A DNA stretch of 64,000 nt from Sclerotinia nivalis (taxonomy: Eukaryota; Ascomycota; Leotiomycetes; Helotiales; Sclerotiniaceae), in NCBI GenBank assembly GCA_029531795.1, contig JAPEIS010000001.1:2294001-2358000 (forward strand), read 5' to 3'. Position numbers and translations under genes: made by a program. Positions 45,639 to 56,800 of the stretch are shown piece by piece; within the stretch, counting starts at the first letter, position 1, and the number at the start of each line of letters is the position of its first letter. The notes below the pieces were generated by a model. The model saw only the letters and a list, made by a program, of their open reading frames with translations. It was not told the DNA's origin and searched no databases.

Positions 45639-46767
45639 AATTGGTGAGTCCACAAATTATATAGCTTCAAGAGCTGCTCTGTATATATCGCTCAGAAGAT
45701 AACATCGTGCAACAATGGCCCAATTAGAAAAATATGGCAGGTCTTTCTCAAGGCCGACCATAGCAGCGGAATCAGCAAGTAGTATAATCAGTATATCCAA
45801 TAGTCCTACCGTCTAAAGTCTGGACGGCAGTCTAGACAGTTAATCTCTGATTTTATTGGATTAGGTGGGACTATTAAGGGATTTTTAATATAAAAAATCC
45901 GGATTAGATAGTTTAATATTAAAAAGTTTAGACTACAATCCAGACTTTTGGATTGGTTAAGACTTATCACATGATATGATTTGATAAAGCATGTTCAAAA
46001 AAACTGGATGTCATGTGATATCACCATTCAGTCCAAAAGTCCGGCTCGTCCGAACTACAGTCTAGCTTGTCGGGGATTTCTATTATCCTGAACGGACTGT
46101 TCAATTTTCCGATAGACTTACGCTAGACTGTTTGACGTCCTGCAGTCCGGACTATTGAATACACCGAGTGTAATAACCAGCTCCCGATACTTTTTTGGAA
46201 CAAGGGTTCTCCATCATGATCATTCCAATTGTCTGCACCCAGCTAGTCTGCTGGACGCTGATGGAAAAAGTTCTGTTCTTTCAATTAGTTCCTTTGAATA
46301 TGCAAATGACTCCCTCAGTAGCGGCCCTACACATTCATGATTGCGAGGTAGAAATAACGCACAATGCGATCCAGACAGAGCCCAGAGAGAACTGGATGTA
46401 GCTATCTCGCGATCGAGGGCCAGATTTCATGAACCCGCTGTTTCCGAAACATCGAGCCCGCTGTTCACTCAGCAGTGGGGCCGAATGGAATGGAATCCGT
46501 GCAAGAGCCAATGAAAGCTATGCGGTGATCATGGGCTCCCATTCCGGAAGCTCTTTTCGGTACACTGCATGAATTCCCATACGTCGAGAATCCAAGAACT
46601 CCCAGTTTAAGCGGGCGTCCGCATGTATGATGAAACTTTAACTATAAAATGTTCGTCATTGATGGAGACGGAGAGAGTGAATGATACAAATAAACTTCTT
46701 CCAGCGAAGGTAGGATAACTCCAAAAAAGCAAATAGCAGATTTGGGATCGTGTGCGGACCAAAAGCA
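45639..46767. other. intergenic with an inserted MITE
   Basis: Apart from the element at 45796-46159 no gene was seen. Bases 46160-46767 hold the promoter of the FAD monooxygenase gene. Confidence 0.5.
45796..46159. mobile_element. TA-flanked MITE, Tc1/mariner-like ends
   Basis: The 364-bp block starts tccaatagtcc and ends ggactattgaa, inverted repeats differing at one position, and is flanked by TA on both sides (45794-45795 and 46160-46161), the target duplicated by Tc1/mariner elements. Inside, many copies of agtctagac/agtctggac-like words lie in both orientations. A further inverted pair (ccagacttttggattgg and its partner tcagtccaaaagtccgg) would let most of the element fold into a branched hairpin. 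It has no coding capacity. The core is AT-rich (about 45880-45940). Confidence 0.7.
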
Positions 46768-48189
46768 ATGAGTCCGGATATGAAAGTGTTGGTTATTGGA
46801 GCCGGTAGCTTCCCTGTCAGATCATTATCGTGACTTCGCTAATATAAACAGGCACTGCCGGTCTATTAATAGCGCAAGGACTCAAGAAAACAGGCATACC
46901 TTTCGAGATATTCGAGCGAGCAGCCTCAGCCAACCCAACCGAACGTGCTCGCGACTGGTCGATGGCCTTACATTGGGGCTCGCAACATCTTAATGCATGT
47001 CTTCCAGATGAAATCCTCACGAACGTGAAGTCCATTCAATGCGATCCTTATTATGAGGACGAACAAGAATTTATGCCACCTTTGTCATTCAAGAATGCGC
47101 AGACCGGAGAAACATTGTTAACTCTTCCGTCCGATGGTGTACGACGTGTAGGCAGACAGAAAATGAGAAACTTGTTCTCCGAGGGTCTACAGATACAATA
47201 CAACAAGAGACTCACCTCCTTTACAGCTTCGGATACAGATGTCACAGTCACATTCGAAGATGGGACCTCGACGAGAGGAACCCATCTCGTAGGAGCAGAT
47301 GGAGCGAAATCCTTACTTCGTACTAGTCTACTTGGGGATAGAGCAGAGCTCACATCCATGCCTTACACGCTTTACAATTTCAAAACAAACTATACGGCGG
47401 AGCAGGCTCTTTATCTGAAAAATTCTCCCGCTTTTCATCCTATCATGAATTTTGGTACTAATCAAGAGCTTAAGGCTTTGGCCATGTTGACGATTTTAGA
47501 TGTTGTGGATAAGGAAAAACCCGAGACTTGGGTATTCCAACTACTGTGGAGTGTTTTCGAAGATGATCCGGAGCGTCAAGCAAACGTGGCTAATTTGAGC
47601 AACCAGGAGAACCTTGAGGCTCTACAGAGTAAGGTGGAGCTATGGACTGATCCGTGGAAAAGCGCTATCAAATGGGTGGCAAAGGGAACTGAAGTAAGTT
47701 GTTTTCTGCTATTCCAGTAGCTGTTGTTGTATGTGGGCATTCCGCTGATCAAAACCTCTTAGGTCCCTGCGGACATATGTATGTTATGGAAGGACCCCGT
47801 GCAATGGGACAACCATCATGGTCGTGTAACCTTAGCAGGTGATTCTGCTCATCCCATGCCACCTCGTGAGCTTCAATTCCGCCATACTTTAAGCATGTTC
47901 TGCACTAACTTTCGGTTCTTTAGATCGTGGTCAAGGCCTCAATAATGCCATTCAAGACGCCGCCAATTATGTTGAAGCCATCAAAAAGATCAAAGAAGGA
48001 AAGATCTCTTCTATAGAAGCCATATCTGCCTATGATATTGAGGTATTTGCGCGTGGAAAGTTAGAAATAAATATATCGGCTGCTTCGGCTGTGGCTGTGC
48101 ATGATATCGATAGTTTTAAGCAGGGTCCTCTGTATAAAATAGGTATCAATCAACCAAATGTAGTAGATGAGGTTACCGTTACTGCTTAG
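46768..48189 (+). CDS. FAD-dependent monooxygenase (salicylate hydroxylase-like)
   Basis: Four exons, 46768-46804, 46852-47693, 47763-47865 and 47924-48189, join in frame to 415 aa. The dinucleotide-binding GxGxxG is G11-A-G13-T-A-G16, split by the first intron as often seen in this family. The DG motif is VGADGAKSLLR, and the FAD ribityl-binding GD motif is LAGDSAHPMPPHRGQGLNNAIQD. These three motifs define group A flavoprotein hydroxylases of the UbiH/salicylate-hydroxylase type, which use NAD(P)H and O2 to hydroxylate an aromatic or polyketide substrate. The substrate cannot be read from sequence. It has no signal peptide or membrane anchor. It is not adjacent to other obvious pathway genes, so a stand-alone catabolic or detoxifying role is as likely as a biosynthetic one. 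Confidence 0.92.
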
Positions 48190-48923
48190 GCTGAGGATAT
48201 AGAAAAAGATATGATAATCATGGCAGGGTGAAAGATAAGGTTATGCGACGCACCCAAACAAGAGAAAATTTGCGGGTCAATTTATGTATCGTGAACCTGT
48301 CAGATAATTCGATCTTATACCGCACACCACGGGTAACACCGATCATTTGGATTTGGGACTTTCTACTCGTACTCGAACTTCATGTATACAAGACAAATCT
48401 TAAAAACAACAAGATAGCCAATCCAACAAAATCTATTGGTAGGTCAATCAATGTTCCCCGAATTCCAGTCTCCTAGAATGATCTACCTCGTTGGTTCTCG
48501 TACGACTTCAAAATCTAACAATAGCAATAAAAGACCACTATCCAAACGATCGAACAAATGTTCTCCCCATTTTGTCATCATATATGCTGATTTTCAAAAT
48601 GCGGGGTGGTCGGTTACCCCCGCTCAGTTCATGAGTGGCGTGTTCTGTCGTATGACGCCGGTGCCACAACTGGGCTGTGAGAAATCCTTCCATTTTTCCA
48701 AAAATGGTTTTCTCTTGCAGCAGGTGAGTAGGTGATACACACATATATATATATATATAATGGATTTAAAGAAGGGTGTAATGAGGTTTTTATATACTGT
48801 GCACAACATCAGCAATAAATAAATAGAAATTACTACAATTCCGCATTATCGAATAATTTCGAAAACTCTCACCACCATCACTACCACTCACAACAACAAC
48901 CCAACCCAGCAAAACCACCAATC
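48190..48923. other. intergenic, nothing recognised
   Basis: A (ta)n tract lies at about 48742-48760. An 82-codon and a 99-codon frame (48228, 48436) have no family features. Confidence 0.45.
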
Positions 48924-49293
48924 ATGTCAATGATGGCCAAGCGCGAAGCAATAATCATGACCGTCGCCGCAATCGGCGGACTCATCGGCGCCAACGCCCT
49001 GCTCAAACCCTCTCCTCATCATAGCATCAAGGCGGGAATGGATGCACAGTTACATTCATATAATGCTCATACAAAGCCACATGTCGATCAAGATCCTTTG
49101 TATGTATTCCCTTTTCGTGATTTTGTTATGGTGCGTTATATCGTTATATTGTATTGTGGAGGGTTTGAAAGGGAAGGAAAGGGCTAATGAATGATATAGG
49201 GATACGATTTTTGATCGCACGGCGTTGATGGAGAAGGTTAAGGATCAGAAACCGTGGAATAAAACGTATTCGGAGAAGGAGAGGCATAGATAA
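48924..49293 (+). CDS. small single-span membrane protein, 89 aa
   Basis: Two exons, 48924-49099 and 49200-49293, with a 100-nt intron, give 89 aa. A basic start (MSMMAKREA) is followed by one hydrophobic helix (IIMTVAAIGGLIGANALL, about residues 10-27). A hydrophilic tail rich in His, Lys and Asp ends KTYSEKERHR. The layout, a short N-tail, a Gly/Ala-rich helix and a charged tail, is that of small mitochondrial inner- or outer-membrane proteins, which is an inference only. The splice joins the leucine codon of DPLDTIFDRTAL in frame. The conserved-looking end and well-formed intron argue that it is real. I cannot name the family. Confidence 0.6.
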
Positions 49294-52200
49294 GAGGGGA
49301 GATGGTTGGGGATGGTGTGGAAATTTGCGGTTAGAGGATAGCTGGTGCAATATCCGAGGGGCTTTGGGTCGGCGTTGGAACTGGAGTTTGGTAGCTTCTG
49401 GGTTGAAAGCAATTTATCCATATGAATTATAAATTAATATTCATCAGCTATATCGTCTCGTAATGCTTGCGTATTTTTGTATCTCGACGTGAAACTAGAC
49501 ATGAAGGACTCATTTTATGTTTGAACTGCGCATGCTAAAATTACAGCATCCGCCTTCTCACTGTGCCATTATATCCATCGACGATAGATTATTCTTGCTT
49601 GAAAATAGTAGCTGATCGCGTAAGAGTGTACAATCGCATACATACAAAAAATTAATCCGAATTCCATGCTCGGGAGAAAGAATCAGCATAGCCAAGAGAT
49701 GTATCGCAATGACAACAGAGGATTACAGCCCTAGAACTTCGACCGAAGCCACAACAAACAATCTTTAAAGGAAAAGGAAAAGATCCGTCAGACCTAATAG
49801 ATTGGATATTTCAGAAAATTCCAACATTCACTCCTCCTATCAAGGTTATGATACCACCGGATTTTAGATATTTTGATTATTCCCCGAAGCGATCGAAGCG
49901 ATACCCCTGAATAACAAAGTACTTTAAAGCTGTGAAAATAATACCATGGAGAACACTGAACGGTTCTTTGAAGAAGCTAAAAGTCTAAATGAAGAATTCG
50001 AATGTTCTCTATTCAAAGAATTCTGATTTGTAACTTTCTATCGATATTGTTCTAAACCTGTTGATTTGAAAAAGAAGAAGGGTGAATGAATAACCTATGT
50101 ATTGGGCTCCCCCTACGCTCGAAGGCCTTTTTCGAGCATTGCAGCTGAGCCTATGGCTAATAGAATGCGGTATAAGTAAAAGGATATAATCGGCTCAGTC
50201 TCTTACCATAACATCATTGGTAGATGCGTATTGATTTCTAAACCATGAGGGTAACCAATGGCAATACTAGCGTTTCCCCGTGCTCAATGTAAATTAGACA
50301 GAGTTACTATTAGGCATCAAAACAAGGCTAACCTGTCTAACAGCAAGTCATTAAAGAAGGAGGGTGAATCGCTGAACTTCAATTAATACAGCTACTTAAG
50401 CTCCTCACCTCGAGTCTCAAGGTCCTCGCTTTATATCAACAACACAATAAAGTCCAGAGCAGGTGCGATAATTGATTACATACTCTCTCAGGATACGATC
50501 TATCATACACTCACTCATCTTAATACTCCTTTTCGTCAACATCAAAGATCTTCAGTTGGAGATCGTTGGCGCGTTTGAGTATCTAGACGTGATTTCTGTC
50601 TATCGATTTGAAAATTCAAAGCAAACAAACTCACACGTAATTCCGTCTACCTCTTTGCCCTCTCTTTCGAGCATCTCATTCCTTCGTCACTTCTCGACCT
50701 TGAACAGTTTGTTTGCCGTTGGTCTTTCATCGGAATAATCAATCAAGACTACGAAATCAGTGAGCGAGATCAATCCTATTCAAGAAAGTCAAGGCATTTA
50801 ATGCAGCAGCAAAAGTCCCGTCGGTCAAGAGGACGAAAAAGAAGTTTAAGACAACAAAGGTTCCCACAATGGCACAGGCCAGACTCCGCATTGTCAGTAA
50901 CTACAAAAACCTCAAGCGATACAGCGAATACCAAAACATCGTTCTATCAAACATCATTGATGATAACACAGGCCAAGAAGTAATGTTCAACCCTTCCACC
51001 TTCAGAGGCTACAGGGTTGAATTTCAAACCATCATCGAACAGGTTAATCTATCCTTCCTTTACCTGACCATAAAGCTAATTAGAGCAACAGTATACGGCA
51101 ATTACTATCGACACGAGTCGCCAACACGGATGATTCAAACAGATTCCGCAAGCCACATAGAAATGACGTTTGTTGATGCACCGATTCATCAACATGCCCA
51201 TGGGGATCTGGCGGTTGTGTTTTGCTGCCAAATACCGGTTTGTGTACAAGAGCCCAAAAATGATTTCAAATATGCGGTCTGCAGTTCATCTTACATTACT
51301 ATGGAGTTAGGAAAAAAAGAACTTAAGTTATTGTGATATTTCAGGATGTGCTTGCACTGGTAGCATCGCCATTTTGGGTAAATATAATGGCTAGGATAGC
51401 AGAATGGTTTACGAGTTCTTAATCTTCAACTTCTTTATAAAACAAAATAAACATAACAAAACATTTGCTCGTGTGAAATTTCTTGCATGGGCGATCTAGA
51501 ACTGTCTGCAAGCTCTATTTAAATAGTTTGGTGAGAAGTACAAATTCCTCGAGTGTCAGCAAAGAAGCAATGCGAAAAACGAGGCAATTATGACATCCAG
51601 CCTGATTCTTCTCCTCAGCACCAAACAATGCTCAAATACAGAAACGACCATCTACTACCGGTACAGTTGTATTTCGGAAGACCTTCCAAATGACCTGATT
51701 AAAGGTGCACAATGACCCAGTATGGTAAGCATACTTTTCTTTGACCTTGATCTACCAATTTATCTGACCCTTAAAAGCGATCGAAATATACTACCAACAA
51801 GATCTTGGAATAACGGAGCGTCTACCTGCATTAGCAGTAATGGCTCACTCCGCACAACCTTCCACCAAGACACAACAACATTCTCGCAAGGTGTGGAAAT
51901 GCGGTACAAATCAAAGACTTGGCAAGACCATTTCTCGAGTCACTCCAACATTTACGACATCAGACTCCAAAAAGATGTCAAGCAGAGGCTGACCAAGTAC
52001 CGGTGTCTGTCTAACTCATCTATGCCCATAATACTTGGAGCTACTTAGCTTCATCAACCCTACAGCGAATTCGATTTCAAATTTGGCTCCGACTCCGAAT
52101 GCAAAGAGAAGCCAGCACTAGCCTAAGGCTGCTAAGGCCAAGGCTAACGGAAAGGCCTTCCTTTCGCATCGCATCCAATATGCTCTTACTTAAATCGATC

Positions 52201-55149
52201 CGAAGACATCAAAATCGGTCGATGATGGACCACTAAGGTCGGTAAGAAGGAAGAGGTAGAATCCTTTGAATCATAGTCGTCTGCGTCTGGATTCGAAGAC
52301 GATTTCCACCAGCCTCTCCAAACCTGGCCTTATCATCATCACAAGGTAGCACCCAGACAACAACCGAACCTCCACACCAAAGGAAGTGCAGCACTCGCAT
52401 GCTCGAGAACGCCTTGAAAGGGTCCAACCCGCACCTTCGCTCCTGCCACCCAAAGAGACACCACCACTTCAGAAACCCGAGGGTTTTCCGATCCAGCAAG
52501 ATCTATGACTAATACCATAAGATTGAAGGAGTATGGAATGCTACCAAGATTTGAAGCGGTTCACCTGCAGCAGGTACCATAGATATTTGCGGGCCTATGG
52601 TGTTGCCTTAGAAAAACCCGTATTTGTTGTGCACTGACTAGAAACCAAGCCTCAGTACTTCAGCCAACTTTAAAGTCCTGGAGCAACTACAACCTTTCAA
52701 CGCGCAAAGCTCGAACGAGCAGTTGATCCCGCCGTTCAATCTAGACCGGTCAATGACCACCGCAAGATCGAAGGAATATGAAATGCTACTACTGGTGGTG
52801 CAAGCTCGAACGCACTGTTAGCGTGTACTCCGCAAGTATCGTACACATATGTCGGTGGTAGTGACGGAATCGAGCGAAAAGGTCTCACCTGAAGTGCTTA
52901 TTAATGGTCAAGTAACGAAGATAATACGGAGCTTGCTGCTCAACTACATCAAGAGGTGAAGAGAAGAATCAGAAGCCAGAATCAGCAGTTTGGACGGGGG
53001 AAGAGCTACCCTGCGGCGATCAGGCAAATAAAACGCCCTCTGGTTCAGGCTGTGGTAATGAGACACAAGTTTCATCGTCTGCTCCCAATAGTCAATGAAT
53101 GGATTTCAACGGGACTGATAACGACTGAATTCTTTGCAAGTGCCGGTACTCCTTTCTTTCCCTCGCCACGTTAGAGGTCGATTTTGTCTGTCTCCAAATT
53201 AACAGTATCGCTCTTGAATCTGACAATCCGATCCCTATCCATCTTCACAAACACTTGCGAGTCGTCGTCTAGAGATGGGCCGCCAGGGCTCTTCCTCAGT
53301 CCCGGCGATTCATCCACTTCCCAAAGGAGATCAAAGATCGAACTTGGATCTATGCGGTGCAATCGATGCCACCTCGAATCATTTCTTTTCGCCATTCGAT
53401 GGTAATGCTGATGTTTGGGTTTCAGTCAGCTCAAGGAACGTAAGAAGCCTGCTAAGTTTGCTCGTTCTGCCCACCTCGGAATTGAGACTGTACACAGTGT
53501 TCCTCAATCATAAAGCTAGCCTCCCAATAAGCAATCATCAATAGCAACCAGTCAATTACCGAACTCCGACTTCATGCTCACCACCTTCTTTGTCGATATC
53601 TCATTACAACTATCCGCAATAACACCTTAGCAAGCCAGATATCTCCAAACCCCTGGTCAGTTTTAGGGCGATGAGACTGATGGGTATACAAAAGAATGCT
53701 GGTCCCATTTCCCGGTCGATCGCGCTGTCGCAATTATCTATCGCTTATGGACACTTTAGACCAGACTTCTACCATTCAGGCTTGCTATGGTGGTGAACTT
53801 CAGTCGTGGCGACCTGCAGGTCTCGCATTAAAACACCTGGGAGAGCTCCACTGGAATTTACGATGAAGAGCGTTAAAAGGAAGTTCACCAATGGAGCAAG
53901 TTTCGCCAGTTTTCGGACAATCAAGATACCTCTGTGTTTTCACCTCGTTCCTATGACATTGCTCGAAATCAACTTCCCGACAGTCATTCTCGTGAACTTA
54001 GCGGGTCTATGAACGATTTAGATCCTTTTGTATGAAGCACAATGCGAAGAAGGATGTGAGACGGAGCATGAGGATTCCGAGTTTAACCCTCTCCACCCAG
54101 ATAACCCTGAATGCTCTCTTTGTCTGTTCGACCACGAATTGCCTGATCCTAAAGACGCTAGCACACAAGACGATGATAATGATGAGAAGGCGGAAAGTCA
54201 GCCCTGGATGTACTGGCGCCGCAAATGTAAAAGAGCTGACACAAGGGAATCAAATGGGGATTTGTTCGACTACTTCATTGCACCGAAATATGAAGTGGGG
54301 TAAATGCCAAATCTTGCATGATAGACTTTACTTGCATGTCTAGCCAACCATGATCGTATATTTCCTTGGTAGATCAACCAGAATCCACCATGTTGCGCCC
54401 GACCATAGAGATGAGCATGGCGCCAATTCAATCCATCACCACAACCACAAAAGCGAAAAACCACCCTCACCAAGTCACTCAGCAGAAAAACTGAAGCTCT
54501 GCGACCTCGCCTAGCCAGCTGTGATTGTATGTGACAATCCTTCATGAAGCCAAAAGGTGCCGATCGCCGGCAGGCATTACGGTCGGAAGAAATAGGGCAA
54601 GTAAATGACCCTAAAATTAGCAGGGCACCTCCAACGGCTCATCAAGCGGTCCCTCTCCACCCGACAAAAAGCCGTTCGATACTTCTCATTAACCGGCTGT
54701 ATCTAGGGTTATAAACATCCGCGGCCTGCCCAAGCTCCGAATCCACCTGTTTATGGTTATGCTATAGCTTGATGATCAAGCAGTTCTGAATTTCGAATTA
54801 ATGGCCGATGCTTAATTAGGTAGGTAGAAATACACCTCTTTTCTGACCAGTTGCAGCCAAACACCCACATAATAGTTAGCCCTGGCATTCTTCCATTTCT
54901 TTCCTCATTCGGCCACGAGCAAATCACTCAAAGTTGAGTACTTGATTAATCAAGAACGTGTCTTGTGCCCCGAGTCAAGGTAAATCCTCCGATATTGTGC
55001 AATTGCTCGCGGAGCTGACAATGTTGTAAGCAACTCTTCCTTTATGATCCTCAAATTAGCCTTCTTAGCTCTCTTTTAGCAAGTTATAGCCATACTTCAC
55101 ATCTCCTCAGTGTCCTCCAGCTGGGACAGCAGTAAACCCTCAATTTGCA
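49294..55149. other. gene desert with decayed coding-like fragments
   Basis: Nearly 6 kb without one intact recognisable gene. Protein-like fragments appear at 50760-51340 (Lys-rich start, then MAQARLRIVSNYKNL), 52915-53170 and 54028-54300 (acidic, Cys-containing), each ending in stops and changing frame. No RIP-type extreme AT bias is obvious by eye. A remnant of one or more rearranged genes is the likeliest explanation; none could be identified. Confidence 0.4.
50869..51336 (+). CDS. uncertain ORF, possibly a gene fragment
   Basis: An open frame of 155 codons from an ATG. The same frame is also open upstream with a strongly basic stretch (KVPSVKRTKKKFKTTKVPT). The first 60 residues look protein-like (NIVLSNIIDDNTGQEVMFNP). 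The second half is less so, with His-rich and Cys-rich parts. No domain was recognised. A GT...AG pair at 51041-51081 could be an intron that does not need to be spliced. Treat it as a fragment. Confidence 0.2.
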   Translation: MAQARLRIVSNYKNLKRYSEYQNIVLSNIIDDNTGQEVMFNPSTFRGYRVEFQTIIEQVNLSFLYLTIKLIRATVYGNYYRHESPTRMIQTDSASHIEMTFVDAPIHQHAHGDLAVVFCCQIPVCVQEPKNDFKYAVCSSSYITMELGKKELKLL

Positions 55150-55530
55150 ACAAATTGGTGAGAGGAGATTGAAATTGAGGGCTGGACTTTCGAAGATACC
55201 GCGCAGTTGTGATCAAGAGTTGCACACTTTGGGGTCGATTTTATCCATGTTTCTTCTGGTGAACCGCCATCCCGGCTAATCATTAAAGGCAGACCGGCGT
55301 ATCAAGCTGGCTTTTCAAAATATATTAAGAATATGGTCAAGAACAAAGCCTTTGTCGGTGCTGTTGGTACCATCACAAATGGCGTGCAAGCCAATGACCC
55401 CCTCTAAGAGGGCCTCGATGCTATTTTCAACGGAAGGTTATTTCGGCCTAATTTGGACATGGGTGGATGATTTGGGGTAAGCCTCTACCTAATCCCAAAC
55501 CACATAAGGAAGACTACTGATCCGAGGCAA
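55150..55530 (+). pseudogene. Old Yellow Enzyme (NADH:flavin oxidoreductase) remnant
   Basis: One frame reads like the C-terminal half of the OYE TIM barrel: IEIEGWTFEDTAQ, GVDFIHVSSGEPPSRLI, then PAYQAGFSKYIKNMV, AFVGAVGTITNG and LDAIFNGRLFRPNLDM. These correspond to the strand-6 VDxxxVSSG, the FMN-phosphate-binding VGAVG.I and the GR.F..NP loop. In-frame stops occur at 55159-55161, 55210-55212, 55405-55407 and 55468-55470, and a frame change occurs near 55460. The N-terminal half was not found. At least two of the stops (TGA) are one transition away from TGG or CGA, and TAA at 55405 is one from CAA. The gene is dead. It lies 1.3 kb upstream of the FMO gene. Confidence 0.6.
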
Positions 55531-56800
55531 ATCCAGTGGGCAGTCAAAGAAATTCCTAACCCGCGCGTGACCCAAAAAGTATAGCACGTAGTATATGACT
55601 TTCGCGTGTGTCTCCTGTTTTTCTTTTTGCCTTAAATCGCCCTATCATATAATATGAAGATGGGCTTAGACAAGAATCGGAGTGATAACTCGAGAGGAAG
55701 ATGACATTATCTTTGCAGAATGCAAGAGGTCTAGACGAACGGTGTAAATGCTCATAGACAAATTTCACGAGGAAGTTTCTGTTAGCCATGGACATTATTC
55801 TCCTTTCCACCCACCCAGTTTGCGTGCATGTCTTGCCACTTGGCACAGCGTCGAGGGAATCTCCCCGTCTAAATATTGCCGATATAACTGCTTGGTGAAT
55901 CCCATCCACCACTCTCACCTGCTTCTTGAAGTTGGCTCAAGATATGTAGTGAGTGGCATGACCAGCAACACTAGTTACCATATCCTTAAGATTCCCGAAT
56001 ACTTTAGCTTTCTCCGTACTTCAGAGATTGAGCTCCGTGAGGACAACCTCTATCCCCTTGTAATGATCGCCAGTATATCTTGTAAGGTTATTCTGTCTGT
56101 GGATGCTGTGTTTTTCTCTTGTTGTAGTAGAATCTTAGAGCAAACAAGCCCGGACACCGAAATGTACTGTGCCTCTTTTAGCAATTTGGGACAATATCAC
56201 GTGAATTGTATTTCCTTGTATTACCTACTTCCTTCACTATTACTCATTGCTTATTGTGAATCATCTTGTTGATATCTTTTTAAGCAAGCAAAGTATAAAC
56301 AGCCATAGTATAAAAGGTAACTTAATGCCTCTTCGATGGTAGTTGATAGATATGCCGATATTTGTATAGAATTTGGCGAGTTTCTAAGCATGTTGACTCT
56401 TTCCGTTGACTTGCAAAGCCAACGAACAATAACCCTTCGCTGAGGTGCTTCTTTAGTATGAGATGCAAATAGCAACACTCGAGTCAAACGACATTATAAT
56501 ATTGGATATAAACGTATATATACTAGATCATAAGACCATCCAACTACCACCAACTTCGCACCTGCTTGTTTTGTGTTTGTGCAACGTCTCACAAGGTTTT
56601 ACTGCGGGAAAGGCATGAGCGATGGGATCGCAGTTGCCTATACCAGTCATTCACCATCGTGCTATATTAAACTTACTTTAATATTATTATCTCTCTTCAA
56701 TTCTCTGTGTTCCAATACATTCAAGACACAACAGAACACAAGATCGAATATCAAATATCGAACACCACAGCTCATCTCATCTGGTCAGACAATTGGCGGT
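55531..56800. other. intergenic, nothing firm
   Basis: Overlapping open frames at 55556-55918 (minus, 120 codons) and 55748-56272 (plus, 174 codons) oppose each other. Neither shows a family, a signal peptide or a sensible composition throughout. It holds the presumed promoter of the FMO gene. Confidence 0.4.

Noticed and set aside
55748..56272. 174-codon plus-strand frame upstream of the FMO gene
   Set aside because: No recognisable domain, uneven composition and an opposing frame of similar quality; more likely chance or promoter.
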